NCBI RefSeq assembly: GCF_005047655.1
Contig: NZ_SUKF01000009.1
Coordinates: 62,001-126,000, forward strand
Length of the DNA: 64,000 bases
DNA from: Sinimarinibacterium arenosum
Lineage (GTDB): Bacteria > Pseudomonadota > Gammaproteobacteria > Nevskiales > Nevskiaceae
Reading direction: 5' to 3'
Below are positions 8,222-16,563 of the stretch, piece by piece. The first letter of the stretch is position 1. The number at the start of each line of letters is the position of its first letter. The notes under the pieces were generated by a model. That model saw nothing but the letters and a program-made list of their open reading frames with translations, did no database searches and was not told where the DNA came from. The position numbers were made by a program, and so were the translations under genes.

Positions 8222-9016
8222 ATGTCCGAACAGCGCACCCCTAAACTGCTCGTCATCGACGCCTTGAATGTTGTGCGTCGATGTCATGCGGCAAACCCCG
8301 CAGAGAGCGCGATCGTCCGCGCGCAGGACTCCGTGCGGTCCTCCATCGGGTCGATGCGGCGAGCGCTCAATGAGCATGCCCCGACCCACGCGGTCGCAGT
8401 GTTCGACCAGGAAGGGCCCACGTGGCGCCACGCCCTCTACCCTGGGTACAAGGCGAGCAGGAAACCGATGCCCCCGCAGTTGCGTGCGGAGCTTCCGGGA
8501 CTTCGCGAGCAACTGGAATCCCAACTCCGGCTGCGGTCTGTCAGCCTTCCCGAGGTTGAAGCGGACGACGTGATTGCGTCGATCGTCCAACGCTGGTGCG
8601 CGCGTGACCATGGGGACGTCGTTGTGCTTTCGACCGACAAGGACCTCTGCCAACTGACTACGCACGGCGCTGTCGTCCGGGATCACTTCAAGCCGGAATG
8701 GCGCGACGCTGCCTGGGTCCAAGAGCGCTACGGCGTCGAACCGCCGCAGCTGGGTGACTTGCTCGCGCTCGCCGGTGATGGCTCGGATGACATCCCCGGT
8801 GTTCCGGGTGTGGGGGAGACCATCGCGGCTCGACTACTCGGCCAGTTTCATACGCTCGATGGTGTGCTCGAAGCCGCGTCGACACTCCCTGGAAAACTCG
8901 GGGAGCGACTACGGGAACATGCGCAGAGCGCTCGGCTGTCCCGTGAACTGGTCAGCTTCCGTATTGGCCCTGTCGGCGTCTGTTGGTCCGACCTGCGTTG
9001 CGCTGCTACCGCGTAG
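8222..9016 (+). CDS. 5'-3' exonuclease / flap endonuclease (ExoIX-like)
   Basis: A 264-residue single-domain 5' nuclease of the Pol I N-terminal domain family. Visible landmarks are LLVIDALN (first metal-binding Asp), FDQEGPTWRH with YKASRKPMP (arch region), EADDVIA, STDKDL (second metal cluster) and the helix-3-turn-helix GDGSDDIPGVPGVG. Without a polymerase domain it resembles ExoIX/Xni. The family acts on 5' flaps during Okazaki-fragment processing and repair. It fits with the ligase, RecA and helicases of this element. I used ATG 8222 because an upstream ATG would lie inside the promoter. Confidence 0.85.
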   Translation: MSEQRTPKLLVIDALNVVRRCHAANPAESAIVRAQDSVRSSIGSMRRALNEHAPTHAVAVFDQEGPTWRHALYPGYKASRKPMPPQLRAELPGLREQLESQLRLRSVSLPEVEADDVIASIVQRWCARDHGDVVVLSTDKDLCQLTTHGAVVRDHFKPEWRDAAWVQERYGVEPPQLGDLLALAGDGSDDIPGVPGVGETIAARLLGQFHTLDGVLEAASTLPGKLGERLREHAQSARLSRELVSFRIGPVGVCWSDLRCAATA

Positions 9017-9081
9017 CGCGGTCAGGGTGAATCCGCCGGGGCAGGGCATCGTGGGCGTTCTCACCCATCTCGCTGCTCGTA

Positions 9082-9438
9082 TCACGAGCGTCCAAACCGA
9101 TGGTTGAAGTATTCGTCGCTCATCGTCAGCAGCAAGATGAACTCCACGAATGCAACGATCGAGGGGATGAAGGTCCAACAGAACAGCAGGTAGATTACGC
9201 CCCAACCGACCTGGCCCAAGTAGAACTTATGGACCCCGAGTCCGCCGAGAAAGAACGCCAGGATCGCGGCTGACACACGGCTCTTGCCGTTCGGCGTCGT
9301 TGCGCCGAGGCTGATTGATGCCGGAGGAGCCATCTGCCGCACCCCGCATTTCGGGCAGATTTCCGCCCGCGAACTAATCACCGCCGCGCATTCCGAGCAG
9401 AACTTCTCGTCGGGCCCCTTTGCTGGTGCGTCAGTCAT
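9082..9438 (-). CDS. TM2-domain membrane protein with N-terminal zinc ribbon
   Basis: 118 residues from the ATG at 9438, which has GGGAGG 6 bp upstream. Cys14, 17, 28 and 31 (FCSEC and ICPKC) form a zinc ribbon. After it come two hydrophobic helices around FFLGGLGVHKFYLGQ, the signature of TM2-domain proteins (GxxGxHxFYLG). The family is widespread and its exact role is not settled. It is the only minus-strand gene in this stretch. Confidence 0.8.
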   Translation of the reverse strand: MTDAPAKGPDEKFCSECAAVISSRAEICPKCGVRQMAPPASISLGATTPNGKSRVSAAILAFFLGGLGVHKFYLGQVGWGVIYLLFCWTFIPSIVAFVEFILLLTMSDEYFNHRFGRS

Positions 9439-9534
9439 TGCTGCCTCCCATGTGTGCCGGCACCGACCGACGCGCACTGCTCTCCAGCAATGCAACTCCC
9501 GGCCTGTGATGTTTGGTTGTCACTATCGAGCGTA

Positions 9535-9540
9535 TAGACG
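9535..9540 (-). promoter_or_regulatory. Possible CGTCTA element before the TM2 gene
   Basis: On the minus strand the sequence reads CGCGTCTATACGC. It lies about 96 bp before the start, longer than for the other sites, and lacks a GCGGGGCG box. Weak. Confidence 0.3.
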
Positions 9541-9646
9541 CGACTGACAACCAGATTGCCAGCGTCGGATTCCGACATGACACATCGCGCTCCGAATGGC
9601 ACGCCTGCCGGGGAGGCTCCAGTCTCCTCGCACTATCTTCCGGCGG

Positions 9647-9672
9647 GCGGGGCCGCTGTGCATGGGTACGGT
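9647..9672 (+). promoter_or_regulatory. Class A promoter of the GHKL ATPase gene
   Basis: GCGGGGCC (9647-9654), 12 bp, TACGGT (9667-9672), 31 bp before 9704. Confidence 0.65.
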
Positions 9673-9703
9673 GGAGTCACTGATCCACGAATGGAAGAGC
9701 TTG

Positions 9704-11437
9704 ATGACCCTCCTTGTCGAAAGCCGCGAGAACTTTGTCGTCGCGTCAAACGTGCTCTATTTTCTGATCGAACGTCAGAGCGGTGAGCTATCGCGCGCTT
9801 TGATGGAGCTCGTGACCAACAGTATCGACGGAGGTGCGACACGCGTTGACGTGCTGCTGCCGCGCTCGGGCACCGGCTTCGAGGTCATCGACAATGGCGC
9901 CGGATTCAAGGACGCGGAGGAAGTGCGGGCTTATTACAAGCACTTCGCATTTGTCCACACCGGAGACCAGTACGCAAAGAGACGCCAATTCGGCTTCTTC
10001 GGTGTCGGACGCGGGCAAATCTGGCAGTGGGCAAGCACTCGCTATATCACCAACCACATGGAAATCGACACTGACGTCAAGGTTTCCGGTCTCGACTTTA
10101 CGCTGCGTGAATATTCCACAGTGCTACACGCCGGCTGCCGTATCGTTGGCACTTTCTATGAACCGCAAACACCCCTGAGCCTGCAAGCTACTGTGCGCGA
10201 ACTGGGAAAGTGGGCGCGCTTCATTGAGTGCCCCATCTACGTCAACGGTGAGTTGGTCACGCAGTCACGATCCGATATCGCGTGGTCACAGGAAGACGAG
10301 GTCGCCCACTATCAGTTCAACAGCGACGCCAGTCTTCTGGTCTACAACATGGGCATGTTCGTGTGCGCGCTGCCTGCCGGGAAGTTCGGCACCGGCGGTG
10401 TGATTCTGTCGAAGGTGCCGCTCGCCCTCGACATGGGCCGTACCCAGCCTCAGGCTGCTGTCTGTCCCGTGTGGCGGACAATACAGTCCCGGGTGCGCGC
10501 CCTTCATCGCAGCGCGGCGTTTTCATCGAAATCGCTCAGCGATGCGCAGCGCACCGCGATCATCAACGGGTTGTTGGCCGGCGAGCTCACATTGGCCGAA
10601 GTGTGGGACAAGCCTTTGTTCGTCACCATTAAAGGCCGTGGTTTGACGGTCGACTCTCTGGTAAGCGGTCAGCGCTTTACCATTGCTAACAATGATCACA
10701 GGGTCCTCGCCGATATTCTCCACGGCAAGGACGGACTTACCGTGTTGGCGGACAAGACCGTAGAGCAGTGGGGCCTGCGTCGATCGGTTGCCGCCAATGA
10801 GCCTGCCGGCGCGCTCAAGAAGATCCTTCTATCACTGGCTTCTCCGCTCGTGGACAGCCCCCTCTCTGGCCGCGTGTCTCGCTTGAGGGCCGAGTCGTTT
10901 GCTGAATTGAAGGACACGTACACGGGCGATCAGCGCGCGCTGACCGAGGAAGAAACCTCTCCCGCAGCGCGACTGGTGCTGGCGGCCGTTGAACGCTGCC
11001 TCAACTCCCCACCGGGCGCCCCGACCGAGCGCTTGCGACGCTTGGTCCCCGGAGTCTCGAAAACTGCCGCAGCGTGGACCGACGGCCATAGCACCATTTT
11101 CCTGACGGACACGATTCTGGAGCGCGCGTGGCGCGGCGAGTGGGGACTGCGCGAACTGTATCGAATCCTTGTTCATGAGTACGGGCACACCACCTCAAGT
11201 GAATCCGAGCACGTTCACGGCCCCGAGTTCTATCAGGCGTTTCATGATTTCATGATTCACAACGCTCAATCCGAAATTCATTTCGTCAGACGGTGGTGCC
11301 GCGTGTGCTGCGATCTGGCTGGGACGAAACGCTTTGCTCGGCTGCGACCGCCGAAGTGGGTTTCGGAGTTTCGCGGCGTGCCTGTCGACGACACGACTGA
11401 CACCGAGTCCGCCACCACGCCCGCCTGCGACGCCTGA
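9704..11437 (+). CDS. GHKL ATPase fused to a zinc-metallopeptidase-like domain
   Basis: 577 residues. The N-terminal domain has the GHKL (Hsp90/MutL/histidine-kinase) ATP site: ELVTNSIDGGAT (Asn, magnesium), DNGAGF and GFFGVGRGQ. Near residue 490 it has HEYGHTTSS, an HExxH zinc site with further His residues in HVHGPEFYQ. A cysteine pair and a Thr/Asp-rich tail follow. GHKL domains use ATP to drive dimer clamp movements; a linked protease-like site suggests ATP-gated cleavage of a protein, but no substrate is visible. I start at ATG 9704 (GGAAGAG upstream) because the promoter lies inside the longer open frame. Confidence 0.75.
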   Translation: MTLLVESRENFVVASNVLYFLIERQSGELSRALMELVTNSIDGGATRVDVLLPRSGTGFEVIDNGAGFKDAEEVRAYYKHFAFVHTGDQYAKRRQFGFFGVGRGQIWQWASTRYITNHMEIDTDVKVSGLDFTLREYSTVLHAGCRIVGTFYEPQTPLSLQATVRELGKWARFIECPIYVNGELVTQSRSDIAWSQEDEVAHYQFNSDASLLVYNMGMFVCALPAGKFGTGGVILSKVPLALDMGRTQPQAAVCPVWRTIQSRVRALHRSAAFSSKSLSDAQRTAIINGLLAGELTLAEVWDKPLFVTIKGRGLTVDSLVSGQRFTIANNDHRVLADILHGKDGLTVLADKTVEQWGLRRSVAANEPAGALKKILLSLASPLVDSPLSGRVSRLRAESFAELKDTYTGDQRALTEEETSPAARLVLAAVERCLNSPPGAPTERLRRLVPGVSKTAAAWTDGHSTIFLTDTILERAWRGEWGLRELYRILVHEYGHTTSSESEHVHGPEFYQAFHDFMIHNAQSEIHFVRRWCRVCCDLAGTKRFARLRPPKWVSEFRGVPVDDTTDTESATTPACDA

Positions 11438-11462
11438 CACCCCCTATTCACGAGGACATGCA

Positions 11463-11831
11463 ATGACAACAGTGCGCTCGACTGAGCCGACAACACCGAC
11501 ACCCGGCACGGGATTCATGGAGGAAGGCCGCTTCGTTGTGGCCTCCACCAGCCATCTCACCCGTGCTGACAACAACGTACTGACGAGCTTGGCTGAGGTT
11601 CCGCGTCACGCGCCGGTCCTGATCAGCGCCACCGGCTTCGGGTTTGTCGTCGGGCTCCATGGTCTGGATCCGATCGTCGACACCGACGCTGTCCGCACAT
11701 CGTTGCGCGAGCACGGGCTTTCGGAAAGCTTTCTTTCGCTGTGGGCCGACCTCGGCGCACGTGGCTTCTCGCTGTTGCAGCTGGATTGCGACGGTGCGCC
11801 GCTTCCGGGGTTTCCGACCTTCGCGTGGTAG
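11463..11831 (+). CDS. DUF5983-like protein
   Basis: 122 residues. The pattern FVVASTSHLT, then GFGFVVGL, then LLQLDCDG and a final FAW matches the DUF5983 family that recurs on plasmids and integrative elements. Its function is unknown. It lies 25 bp after the ATPase-peptidase gene and is probably co-transcribed. ATG 11463 has GAGGA 5-9 bp upstream. Confidence 0.65.
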   Translation: MTTVRSTEPTTPTPGTGFMEEGRFVVASTSHLTRADNNVLTSLAEVPRHAPVLISATGFGFVVGLHGLDPIVDTDAVRTSLREHGLSESFLSLWADLGARGFSLLQLDCDGAPLPGFPTFAW

Positions 11832-11832
11832 T

Positions 11833-11858
11833 GCGGAGCACGCCGCCGACAGTAGGGT
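11833..11858 (+). promoter_or_regulatory. Class A promoter before the 11903 gene
   Basis: GCGGAGCA (11833-11840), 12 bp, TAGGGT (11853-11858) followed by GA. It starts right after the DUF5983 stop codon. Confidence 0.65.
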
Positions 11859-11902
11859 GAGCTCATGGGTGCTGCCGCACCGATCGCCAGAGAGTCAGTG
11901 TC

Positions 11903-12115
11903 ATGCCGAGGATCAAGTTGTTCGTAGACACCGGGTTCGCCGAATGCAGTCACACGGATATCCTTGAGGTCGATGATGCCGACTGGGAGGCAATGAGCCC
12001 GGAGGAGCGCGACGCGTTCCTGGCGGAGGAGGCGCGCGAATTTATGGGCAACCACATCGACTATGGCGCATACGTCATGGACGATGCCGATGCTGCCTCC
12101 GGCGAGTCGGAGTAG
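11903..12115 (+). CDS. Small acidic protein (DUF7167-like)
   Basis: 70 residues, strongly acidic. It starts with a short beta unit (IKLFVDTGFAECSHTDILE), then an acidic helix (SPEERDAFLAEEAREF) and NHIDYGAYV. This order (VxTGF, EVDD, hydrophobic helix, HIDYG) matches a small family common in phages and plasmids, which I know as DUF7167. Function unknown. It is followed at 4 bp by the SLOG gene. Confidence 0.6.
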   Translation: MPRIKLFVDTGFAECSHTDILEVDDADWEAMSPEERDAFLAEEAREFMGNHIDYGAYVMDDADAASGESE

Positions 12116-12119
12116 CGCC

Positions 12120-12692
12120 ATGTGCTCCCCGATCCGCAAGGCAATCGAAGCTGCGGCGTCTGGTCTGCCGCCTGGCACGCGCTATGCCGGGATCGGTTCA
12201 CGTGACACACCGGAGCCGGTGCTGCGACTGATGGGCCGCATCGCCAGCCTGCTTGCGGAGCGCGAGTTCGTCCTCCGCTCTGGAGCGGCGCGGGGCGCTG
12301 ATTCGGCGTTCGAAGTCGGGGCCGGAAACTCGAAGGAAATCTTTCTTCCGTTCGAGCGATATAACGGGCATCCGTCGCCATTGTTCCAGTCGCACCCCGA
12401 AGCTGAGTATTTCGCCGGCCGCCATCACCCGGCGTGGGATCGGCTCGATGCTCGCACTCGCCAGTTCATGGTACGCAATGCCCAGATCATTCTCGGCCAG
12501 GACACACTGACGCCGGTGGCGTTCGTGGTGTGCTGGACCGCTGACGGTGCCAATGGCACTTCAATTCCCACCACGCGCGACACCGGCGGCACCGGTCACG
12601 CGATTCGCGTCGCAACCGAGTTTGGTATCCCCGTTGTCAATCTGCGCGCCTTCGACGGCGGCGTCGATGGGTGTCCTGCGTCCAAAAAGTAG
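12120..12692 (+). CDS. SLOG / DprA-like Rossmann-fold protein
   Basis: 190 residues. YAGIGSRDTPEP near the start, then LRSGAARGADSAFE, is the nucleotide-binding signature of SLOG proteins (the DprA and lysine decarboxylase-like group). The C-terminal GGTGHAIRVATEFGIPVVN completes the Rossmann fold. Family members bind nucleotides or single-stranded DNA, and many phage and plasmid versions are uncharacterised. The start at 12120 follows the previous stop with GGAG upstream, so the two genes are probably translated together. Confidence 0.75.
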   Translation: MCSPIRKAIEAAASGLPPGTRYAGIGSRDTPEPVLRLMGRIASLLAEREFVLRSGAARGADSAFEVGAGNSKEIFLPFERYNGHPSPLFQSHPEAEYFAGRHHPAWDRLDARTRQFMVRNAQIILGQDTLTPVAFVVCWTADGANGTSIPTTRDTGGTGHAIRVATEFGIPVVNLRAFDGGVDGCPASKK

Positions 12693-12775
12693 AATCGCGT
12701 TGCTCGTTCATCCTGATATCGATCCCGTCGCCATCCATCTCGGCCCGCTGGCCGTGCGCTATTCCTGCGGCCGTC

Positions 12776-12802
12776 GCGGGGCGCGGTAGATTTGGACACG
12801 GT
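12776..12802 (+). promoter_or_regulatory. Class A promoter before the 12830 gene
   Basis: GCGGGGCG (12776-12783), 13 bp, CACGGT (12797-12802), 27 bp before the start. Confidence 0.6.
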
Positions 12803-12829
12803 AGAGACATCCACTCGCCGGAGTTCCGC

Positions 12830-13234
12830 ATGTCTCAGTGCCCCGCATTTCATTTCCGCTCCTCGTTCATGGGCGAAAGCGATTACGACGTCACTGATGG
12901 ATTCGAACAGTATCGCGTCCATTGGCGTCATCACGCGCCCGACTATTCCCCGCACGGTCTGACGATCAGCCGTGAGCAATACGAGATCGATGTCGTGCGG
13001 ATGGTTGGCACCCTCCACCGCGGTGGCGGTGCGCCGATCGAACAGCGCGTCGTGGACGCTTTCAACGCGATGCTCGCCGAGCGTCACCAGGCCTTCGTCC
13101 GAGAGATGCCGGACGCTCCGGCCCCGCAGACGATGATGGATGCACCCGCGCTGGTGGTCGGTGCTCGATGGGATTCGTCACTGCACCGGATGGTGCGCTA
13201 CGACGAAAACCCGGCTGCCCGCCAGGCCGCGTGA
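12830..13234 (+). CDS. Hypothetical protein, 134 aa
   Basis: The start at 12830 has CCGGAG upstream and sits at the usual distance from the promoter. The first 40 residues are aromatic and His-rich (FHFRSSFMGESDYDV, WRHHAPDYSPHG). A helical middle follows, then a tail ending WDSSLHRMVRYDENP. No known motif. The longer open frame upstream would run through the promoter and is not used. Confidence 0.55.
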   Translation: MSQCPAFHFRSSFMGESDYDVTDGFEQYRVHWRHHAPDYSPHGLTISREQYEIDVVRMVGTLHRGGGAPIEQRVVDAFNAMLAERHQAFVREMPDAPAPQTMMDAPALVVGARWDSSLHRMVRYDENPAARQAA

Positions 13235-13248
13235 GAGGCAGGCGCCAC

Positions 13249-13254
13249 CGTCTA
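13249..13254 (+). promoter_or_regulatory. Class B (CGTCTA) element before the SprT-like gene
   Basis: CGTCTATAG, 27 bp before 13282. There is no convincing GCGGGGCG box upstream. Confidence 0.4.
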
Positions 13255-13281
13255 TAGATCACACACTGTGGGGGTCTGACT

Positions 13282-13830
13282 ATGCACGGCGGCGCTGATA
13301 GAGAACCTGACGCACATCTTCGCGACGCTGCTTACGTTCGCAACCGGGTGCTCCAGGCGGTGGCCCACTGGATCGGCGTAGCGAATGCACACGGGGGCTC
13401 ACACGGCCGTGCTCCCGTGCCGCTGCCCGCGACCCGTTTCGATCTACTCGGTGCAAAAGCCGGCACTGCGCATTCCCCGCGTCACGGGGCTGCGTTCATT
13501 CGTATCAACATGGATCTGCTCACCCGTTATCCGCGCGCGACGATTCAAGAGACTGTGCCGCACGAGGTTGCCCACATCGTGCAGCGCGCGTGGTGGAAGC
13601 AGACCAAGCCTCACGGCAAAGAGTGGGCAGCGGTGATGCAGATGTTTGGGAAGCAACCGTCGCGGACGCACTCCTTGCAGGTGCAGTATGCCGGCGGCAC
13701 GTTCGTTTACCGCTGCGCGTGTCGCGATATCCGCGTCAGCTCTCGACGCCATCGCACCATTCAGAGCCGGCCAGCCGCCTTTCGTTGTCGCCGGTGCTCT
13801 GCCGGAGTTCAGTTTGTCGGACCGGCGTAG
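13282..13830 (+). CDS. SprT-like metalloprotease domain protein
   Basis: 182 residues. VPHEVAHIVQ gives the HExxH zinc site, with a further His in KPHGKEW, the layout of SprT/Spartan-type proteases. The C-terminal part has cysteines in CACRD and CRRC, forming the zinc ribbon usual for this family. Spartan-like enzymes digest proteins crosslinked to DNA; the bacterial SprT group is less well studied. Its place among DNA repair genes agrees with such a role, which remains inference. Confidence 0.8.
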   Translation: MHGGADREPDAHLRDAAYVRNRVLQAVAHWIGVANAHGGSHGRAPVPLPATRFDLLGAKAGTAHSPRHGAAFIRINMDLLTRYPRATIQETVPHEVAHIVQRAWWKQTKPHGKEWAAVMQMFGKQPSRTHSLQVQYAGGTFVYRCACRDIRVSSRRHRTIQSRPAAFRCRRCSAGVQFVGPA

Positions 13831-13943
13831 CGCTCGGAGCGGCAACCCGAAGGGTTCTTGAACTGCGCAACGCCGAAAGGCGGACGTTTCTCGGCGGCCG
13901 GTGCGGACGCGTATCCGCGGCTTGTGAAGTCACTTCCGCGATA

Positions 13944-13968
13944 GCGGGGCGCGTTCTTCACCCGTCTA
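13944..13968 (+). promoter_or_regulatory. Class A/B hybrid promoter of the outer-membrane protein gene
   Basis: GCGGGGCG (13944-13951), 11 bp, CGTCTA (13963-13968) then GTAGTG, 30 bp before 13999. Same layout as the sites at 34780 and 44068. Confidence 0.65.
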
Positions 13969-13998
13969 GTAGTGAATGTCCACAACAGGAGAGTAACC

Positions 13999-14598
13999 AT
14001 GCTTCGCACCGTTTTGATTGTTCTCGCCACCGTCTTCGCGCCGATGGCCATCGCCAGCAACTTCAACGCAACTCTGATCGTCGGAGATCGGACGTTCTCG
14101 CAGAGCGACTGGGAGCCGGTCGATCGCGCCACGATGGTCGGCGTGTTCAGTGATGTGCGCCCGTATGAGGCCGTGCCGCTGTATGTCTCGGGTGGCATTC
14201 AGGTGTCGACGGGCAACGGCCGGGAGTGCTACGACAACTGTAGCTCGTCGGGAGGTCAGATCACTTCGCGACGCACGCGGCTGGAACTCTCCGAGGTAGT
14301 GCTGGGCTTCAAGCTGATGCCGCGCGTCGGCGACCTCTCGCTGTACCTCGGCGCGGGCGCGTCCTACATCGAGGCGGACGTGCAGGTGAGTGACGGTTAC
14401 GGCCGTGCGAGCGATCAGGACGGCGGCTATGGCTTCTATGGGCAGGCCGGATTGATCTGGCACTGGGGTCCCTGGCACCTCGGCCTGGAAGCGCGCGAGG
14501 TTGTCGGAAGTAAGGTTGCCCCGTTCGGCATGGACTCCGATGTTGACGGCCTGACCCTCGGCGTTCTCGCAGGCATGGACTGGGGCGCTGCGCAGTAG
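13999..14598 (+). CDS. Outer-membrane beta-barrel-like protein
   Basis: 199 residues with a clear Sec signal (MLRTVLIVLATVFAPMAIA, cut before SNFN). Alternating polar/hydrophobic strands follow (PLYVSGGIQVSTG, ELSEVVLGFKLMP, DLSLYLGAGASYIEADV, YGFYGQAGLIWHW) and the protein ends with a strand, as in small porin-like barrels. Two Cys residues in ECYDNCSS may form a loop disulfide. AGGAGAG stands upstream of ATG 13999. The ligand is unknown. A plasmid-borne surface protein could act in entry exclusion or adhesion. Confidence 0.7.
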   Translation: MLRTVLIVLATVFAPMAIASNFNATLIVGDRTFSQSDWEPVDRATMVGVFSDVRPYEAVPLYVSGGIQVSTGNGRECYDNCSSSGGQITSRRTRLELSEVVLGFKLMPRVGDLSLYLGAGASYIEADVQVSDGYGRASDQDGGYGFYGQAGLIWHWGPWHLGLEAREVVGSKVAPFGMDSDVDGLTLGVLAGMDWGAAQ

Positions 14599-14623
14599 CG
14601 GGGCAGCGCCCTTTGCATACGGT
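14598..14623 (+). promoter_or_regulatory. Class A promoter of the ligase gene
   Basis: GCGGGGCA (14598-14605), 12 bp, TACGGT (14618-14623), 31 bp before 14655. The first base overlaps the stop codon of the preceding gene. Confidence 0.7.
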
Positions 14624-14654
14624 TTGATCTGCGCCCCCATTTCTGGAGTACCGA

Positions 14655-16526
14655 ATGCCTGTCCTTCTGCCCCAACTGAGCGACGATGAACTGCTCGCGA
14701 CAATCGACCGCCTGAATACGGCGTACCGCGCCGGGACCCCTGAGGTCGATGACGATGTCTACGATCACGTATACCTGCAAGCGCTACGTGAACGGCACCC
14801 CGACCATCCGCTGCTGTGGAACGTCGAGCCAGAGCCGGTAGGTGCGTTCGGCGCACCTCATCGCCATGTCAGCGCCATGCTGTCGACGGAAAAGGCCTAT
14901 ACCAGCGATGAGGTTGGCGCTTGGATGCGCCGGGTTCAGAGTGCCGCCGCCGAGATCAACATTCCGGACGCTGACATTTGGGTCCGCATCACCGCGAAAC
15001 TCGATGGTCTGGCGGGCTACTGGGACGGAGCGGTGCTGGCGACTCGCGGAGACGGCGCATTCGGTCAGGATGTCACGCGCATTGTTTCGCGGGGCGTACA
15101 ACTGGATCGGGCGGTGATGGGGCCGGGCGAGCTGGTCATTCAGCAAGCGTATTTCGAAACCGCGATCGCCGAACAGTACGACATGGCACACGCGCGCAAC
15201 TTCATGGTCGGACTGGTGGGCGCCGACACCGTGAAGCCTCACCATTCTGAAGCGCTGGCGGCGGGCGTGTGCCGCTTTGTCCCGTACTCAACTCTCGAGT
15301 CCCGCGAGGCTGGGCTGGCGGAACTGCCGGAGTGCTATGCGCAGATGGCCGCGGAGCTTTGCGCGGCATCGGAGTACGCCACCGACGGCGCCGTTGTCGA
15401 AGTCCTCAATGTGGAGCTGCGCAAGGCAATGGGGGCGACGAGCCATCACCATCGCTGGATGCTTGCGTTGAAAACCGTGGGCGAAGTCGCCCAGACGCGC
15501 GTCGAATCCGTCACATTGCAGGTTGGTCGGACAGGTCGCATCACCCCCGTGCTGGAGGTTGCTGCGGTCGAACTGTCGGGTGCGACGATTCGGCGCTGCA
15601 CGGCGCATACGGCCCGGCACATCGAAAGGCTCGGCCTCGGGGCGGGCGCGCTGATAACCCTGGTTCGCAGCGGTTCAGTAATCCCAAAGCTGGTATCCGT
15701 CGACGAGCGGTCAACAGCCCCGGTCGATCTGGGCACCTGTCCATGCTGCGGGGCGGGCACGGTGTGGGACAACGACTATCTGGTCTGCCCCAATGTCGAA
15801 GGGTGCTCAGCTCAGGCCAGTGCGCGGCTGGAGCATTTCTTCTTGCGGCTCGGGGTGAAGGGCTTCGGCCCGAAGCTGTGCGAGCAGCTGTCGCAGGCCG
15901 GGGCCCTCGATCCCATCGCGATTCTGGAGATGAGCGTTGCGGATATGGGTCGCTGTGGTGTCTCCGCAGGGATCGCTGAGAACCTTCTGTCTGCCATTGC
16001 ACAGCGCAAGCAGGAGATCGTGCGCGACACCGATGCGATCGCCGCAGTCGGCGTGCGCCACCTCGGTCGGGGCGACTCGCGCAAGATTCTGGAACAGCAT
16101 CGTTGGCAGGACCTTGCCGGTTTGGACGCGACGGCGATTGCGGCCATTCCCGGATTCGGCGAGCACACGGCACGGATGATTGCCCCGCATCTGCCGGCGG
16201 TCTGCGACACGCTGTCTGCGCTTGTCGGGTTGGGCTTCAATATTGAAGCGACCGTTCGCCCCAGCGACATTGCCGGGTCCAATATCAGCGGCAAGAAAAT
16301 TGTGTTCACCGGCACCATGCCGCTGGGGCGCGCGCAAATGGAACAGCAAGCCCGTGCTCTGGGTGCGACAGTGCAATCTTCGGTATCGGCCGCAACCGAC
16401 ATTCTCGTTGTCGGAGACAAGGCCGGTTCGAAGAAGGCCAAAGCAGAACAGCTTGGCGTGCAGATTCTGCCGTTGGACGAGTACCGGAGTTTGATCGCCG
16501 GACCGACGGGCACAGCGCCCGTCTAA
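14655..16526 (+). CDS. ligA: NAD+-dependent DNA ligase (LigA-type)
   Basis: 623 residues, slightly shorter than chromosomal LigA (about 670). The catalytic lysine is Lys115 in AKLDG. The adenylation domain is followed by an OB region, a four-Cys zinc finger (CPCCG then CPNVEGC), helix-hairpin-helix units (GVKGFGPK, IPGFGEHTA) and a C-terminal BRCT domain beginning at KKIVFTGTM. The motif after the lysine is divergent from standard LigA, so this is an element-specific copy and not a recent chromosomal capture. It seals nicks using NAD+. With its own class A promoter it pairs logically with the 5' nuclease at 8222. Confidence 0.85.
   Translation: MPVLLPQLSDDELLATIDRLNTAYRAGTPEVDDDVYDHVYLQALRERHPDHPLLWNVEPEPVGAFGAPHRHVSAMLSTEKAYTSDEVGAWMRRVQSAAAEINIPDADIWVRITAKLDGLAGYWDGAVLATRGDGAFGQDVTRIVSRGVQLDRAVMGPGELVIQQAYFETAIAEQYDMAHARNFMVGLVGADTVKPHHSEALAAGVCRFVPYSTLESREAGLAELPECYAQMAAELCAASEYATDGAVVEVLNVELRKAMGATSHHHRWMLALKTVGEVAQTRVESVTLQVGRTGRITPVLEVAAVELSGATIRRCTAHTARHIERLGLGAGALITLVRSGSVIPKLVSVDERSTAPVDLGTCPCCGAGTVWDNDYLVCPNVEGCSAQASARLEHFFLRLGVKGFGPKLCEQLSQAGALDPIAILEMSVADMGRCGVSAGIAENLLSAIAQRKQEIVRDTDAIAAVGVRHLGRGDSRKILEQHRWQDLAGLDATAIAAIPGFGEHTARMIAPHLPAVCDTLSALVGLGFNIEATVRPSDIAGSNISGKKIVFTGTMPLGRAQMEQQARALGATVQSSVSAATDILVVGDKAGSKKAKAEQLGVQILPLDEYRSLIAGPTGTAPV
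16520..16525 (+). promoter_or_regulatory. Class B (CGTCTA) element before the 16564 gene
   Basis: CGTCTAAGGG overlaps the ligase stop codon (GTC TAA) and lies 38 bp before 16564. Confidence 0.45.
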
Positions 16527-16563
16527 GGGTCCAATCCAACAAGCACATCAAGGAAGAAAGCTC

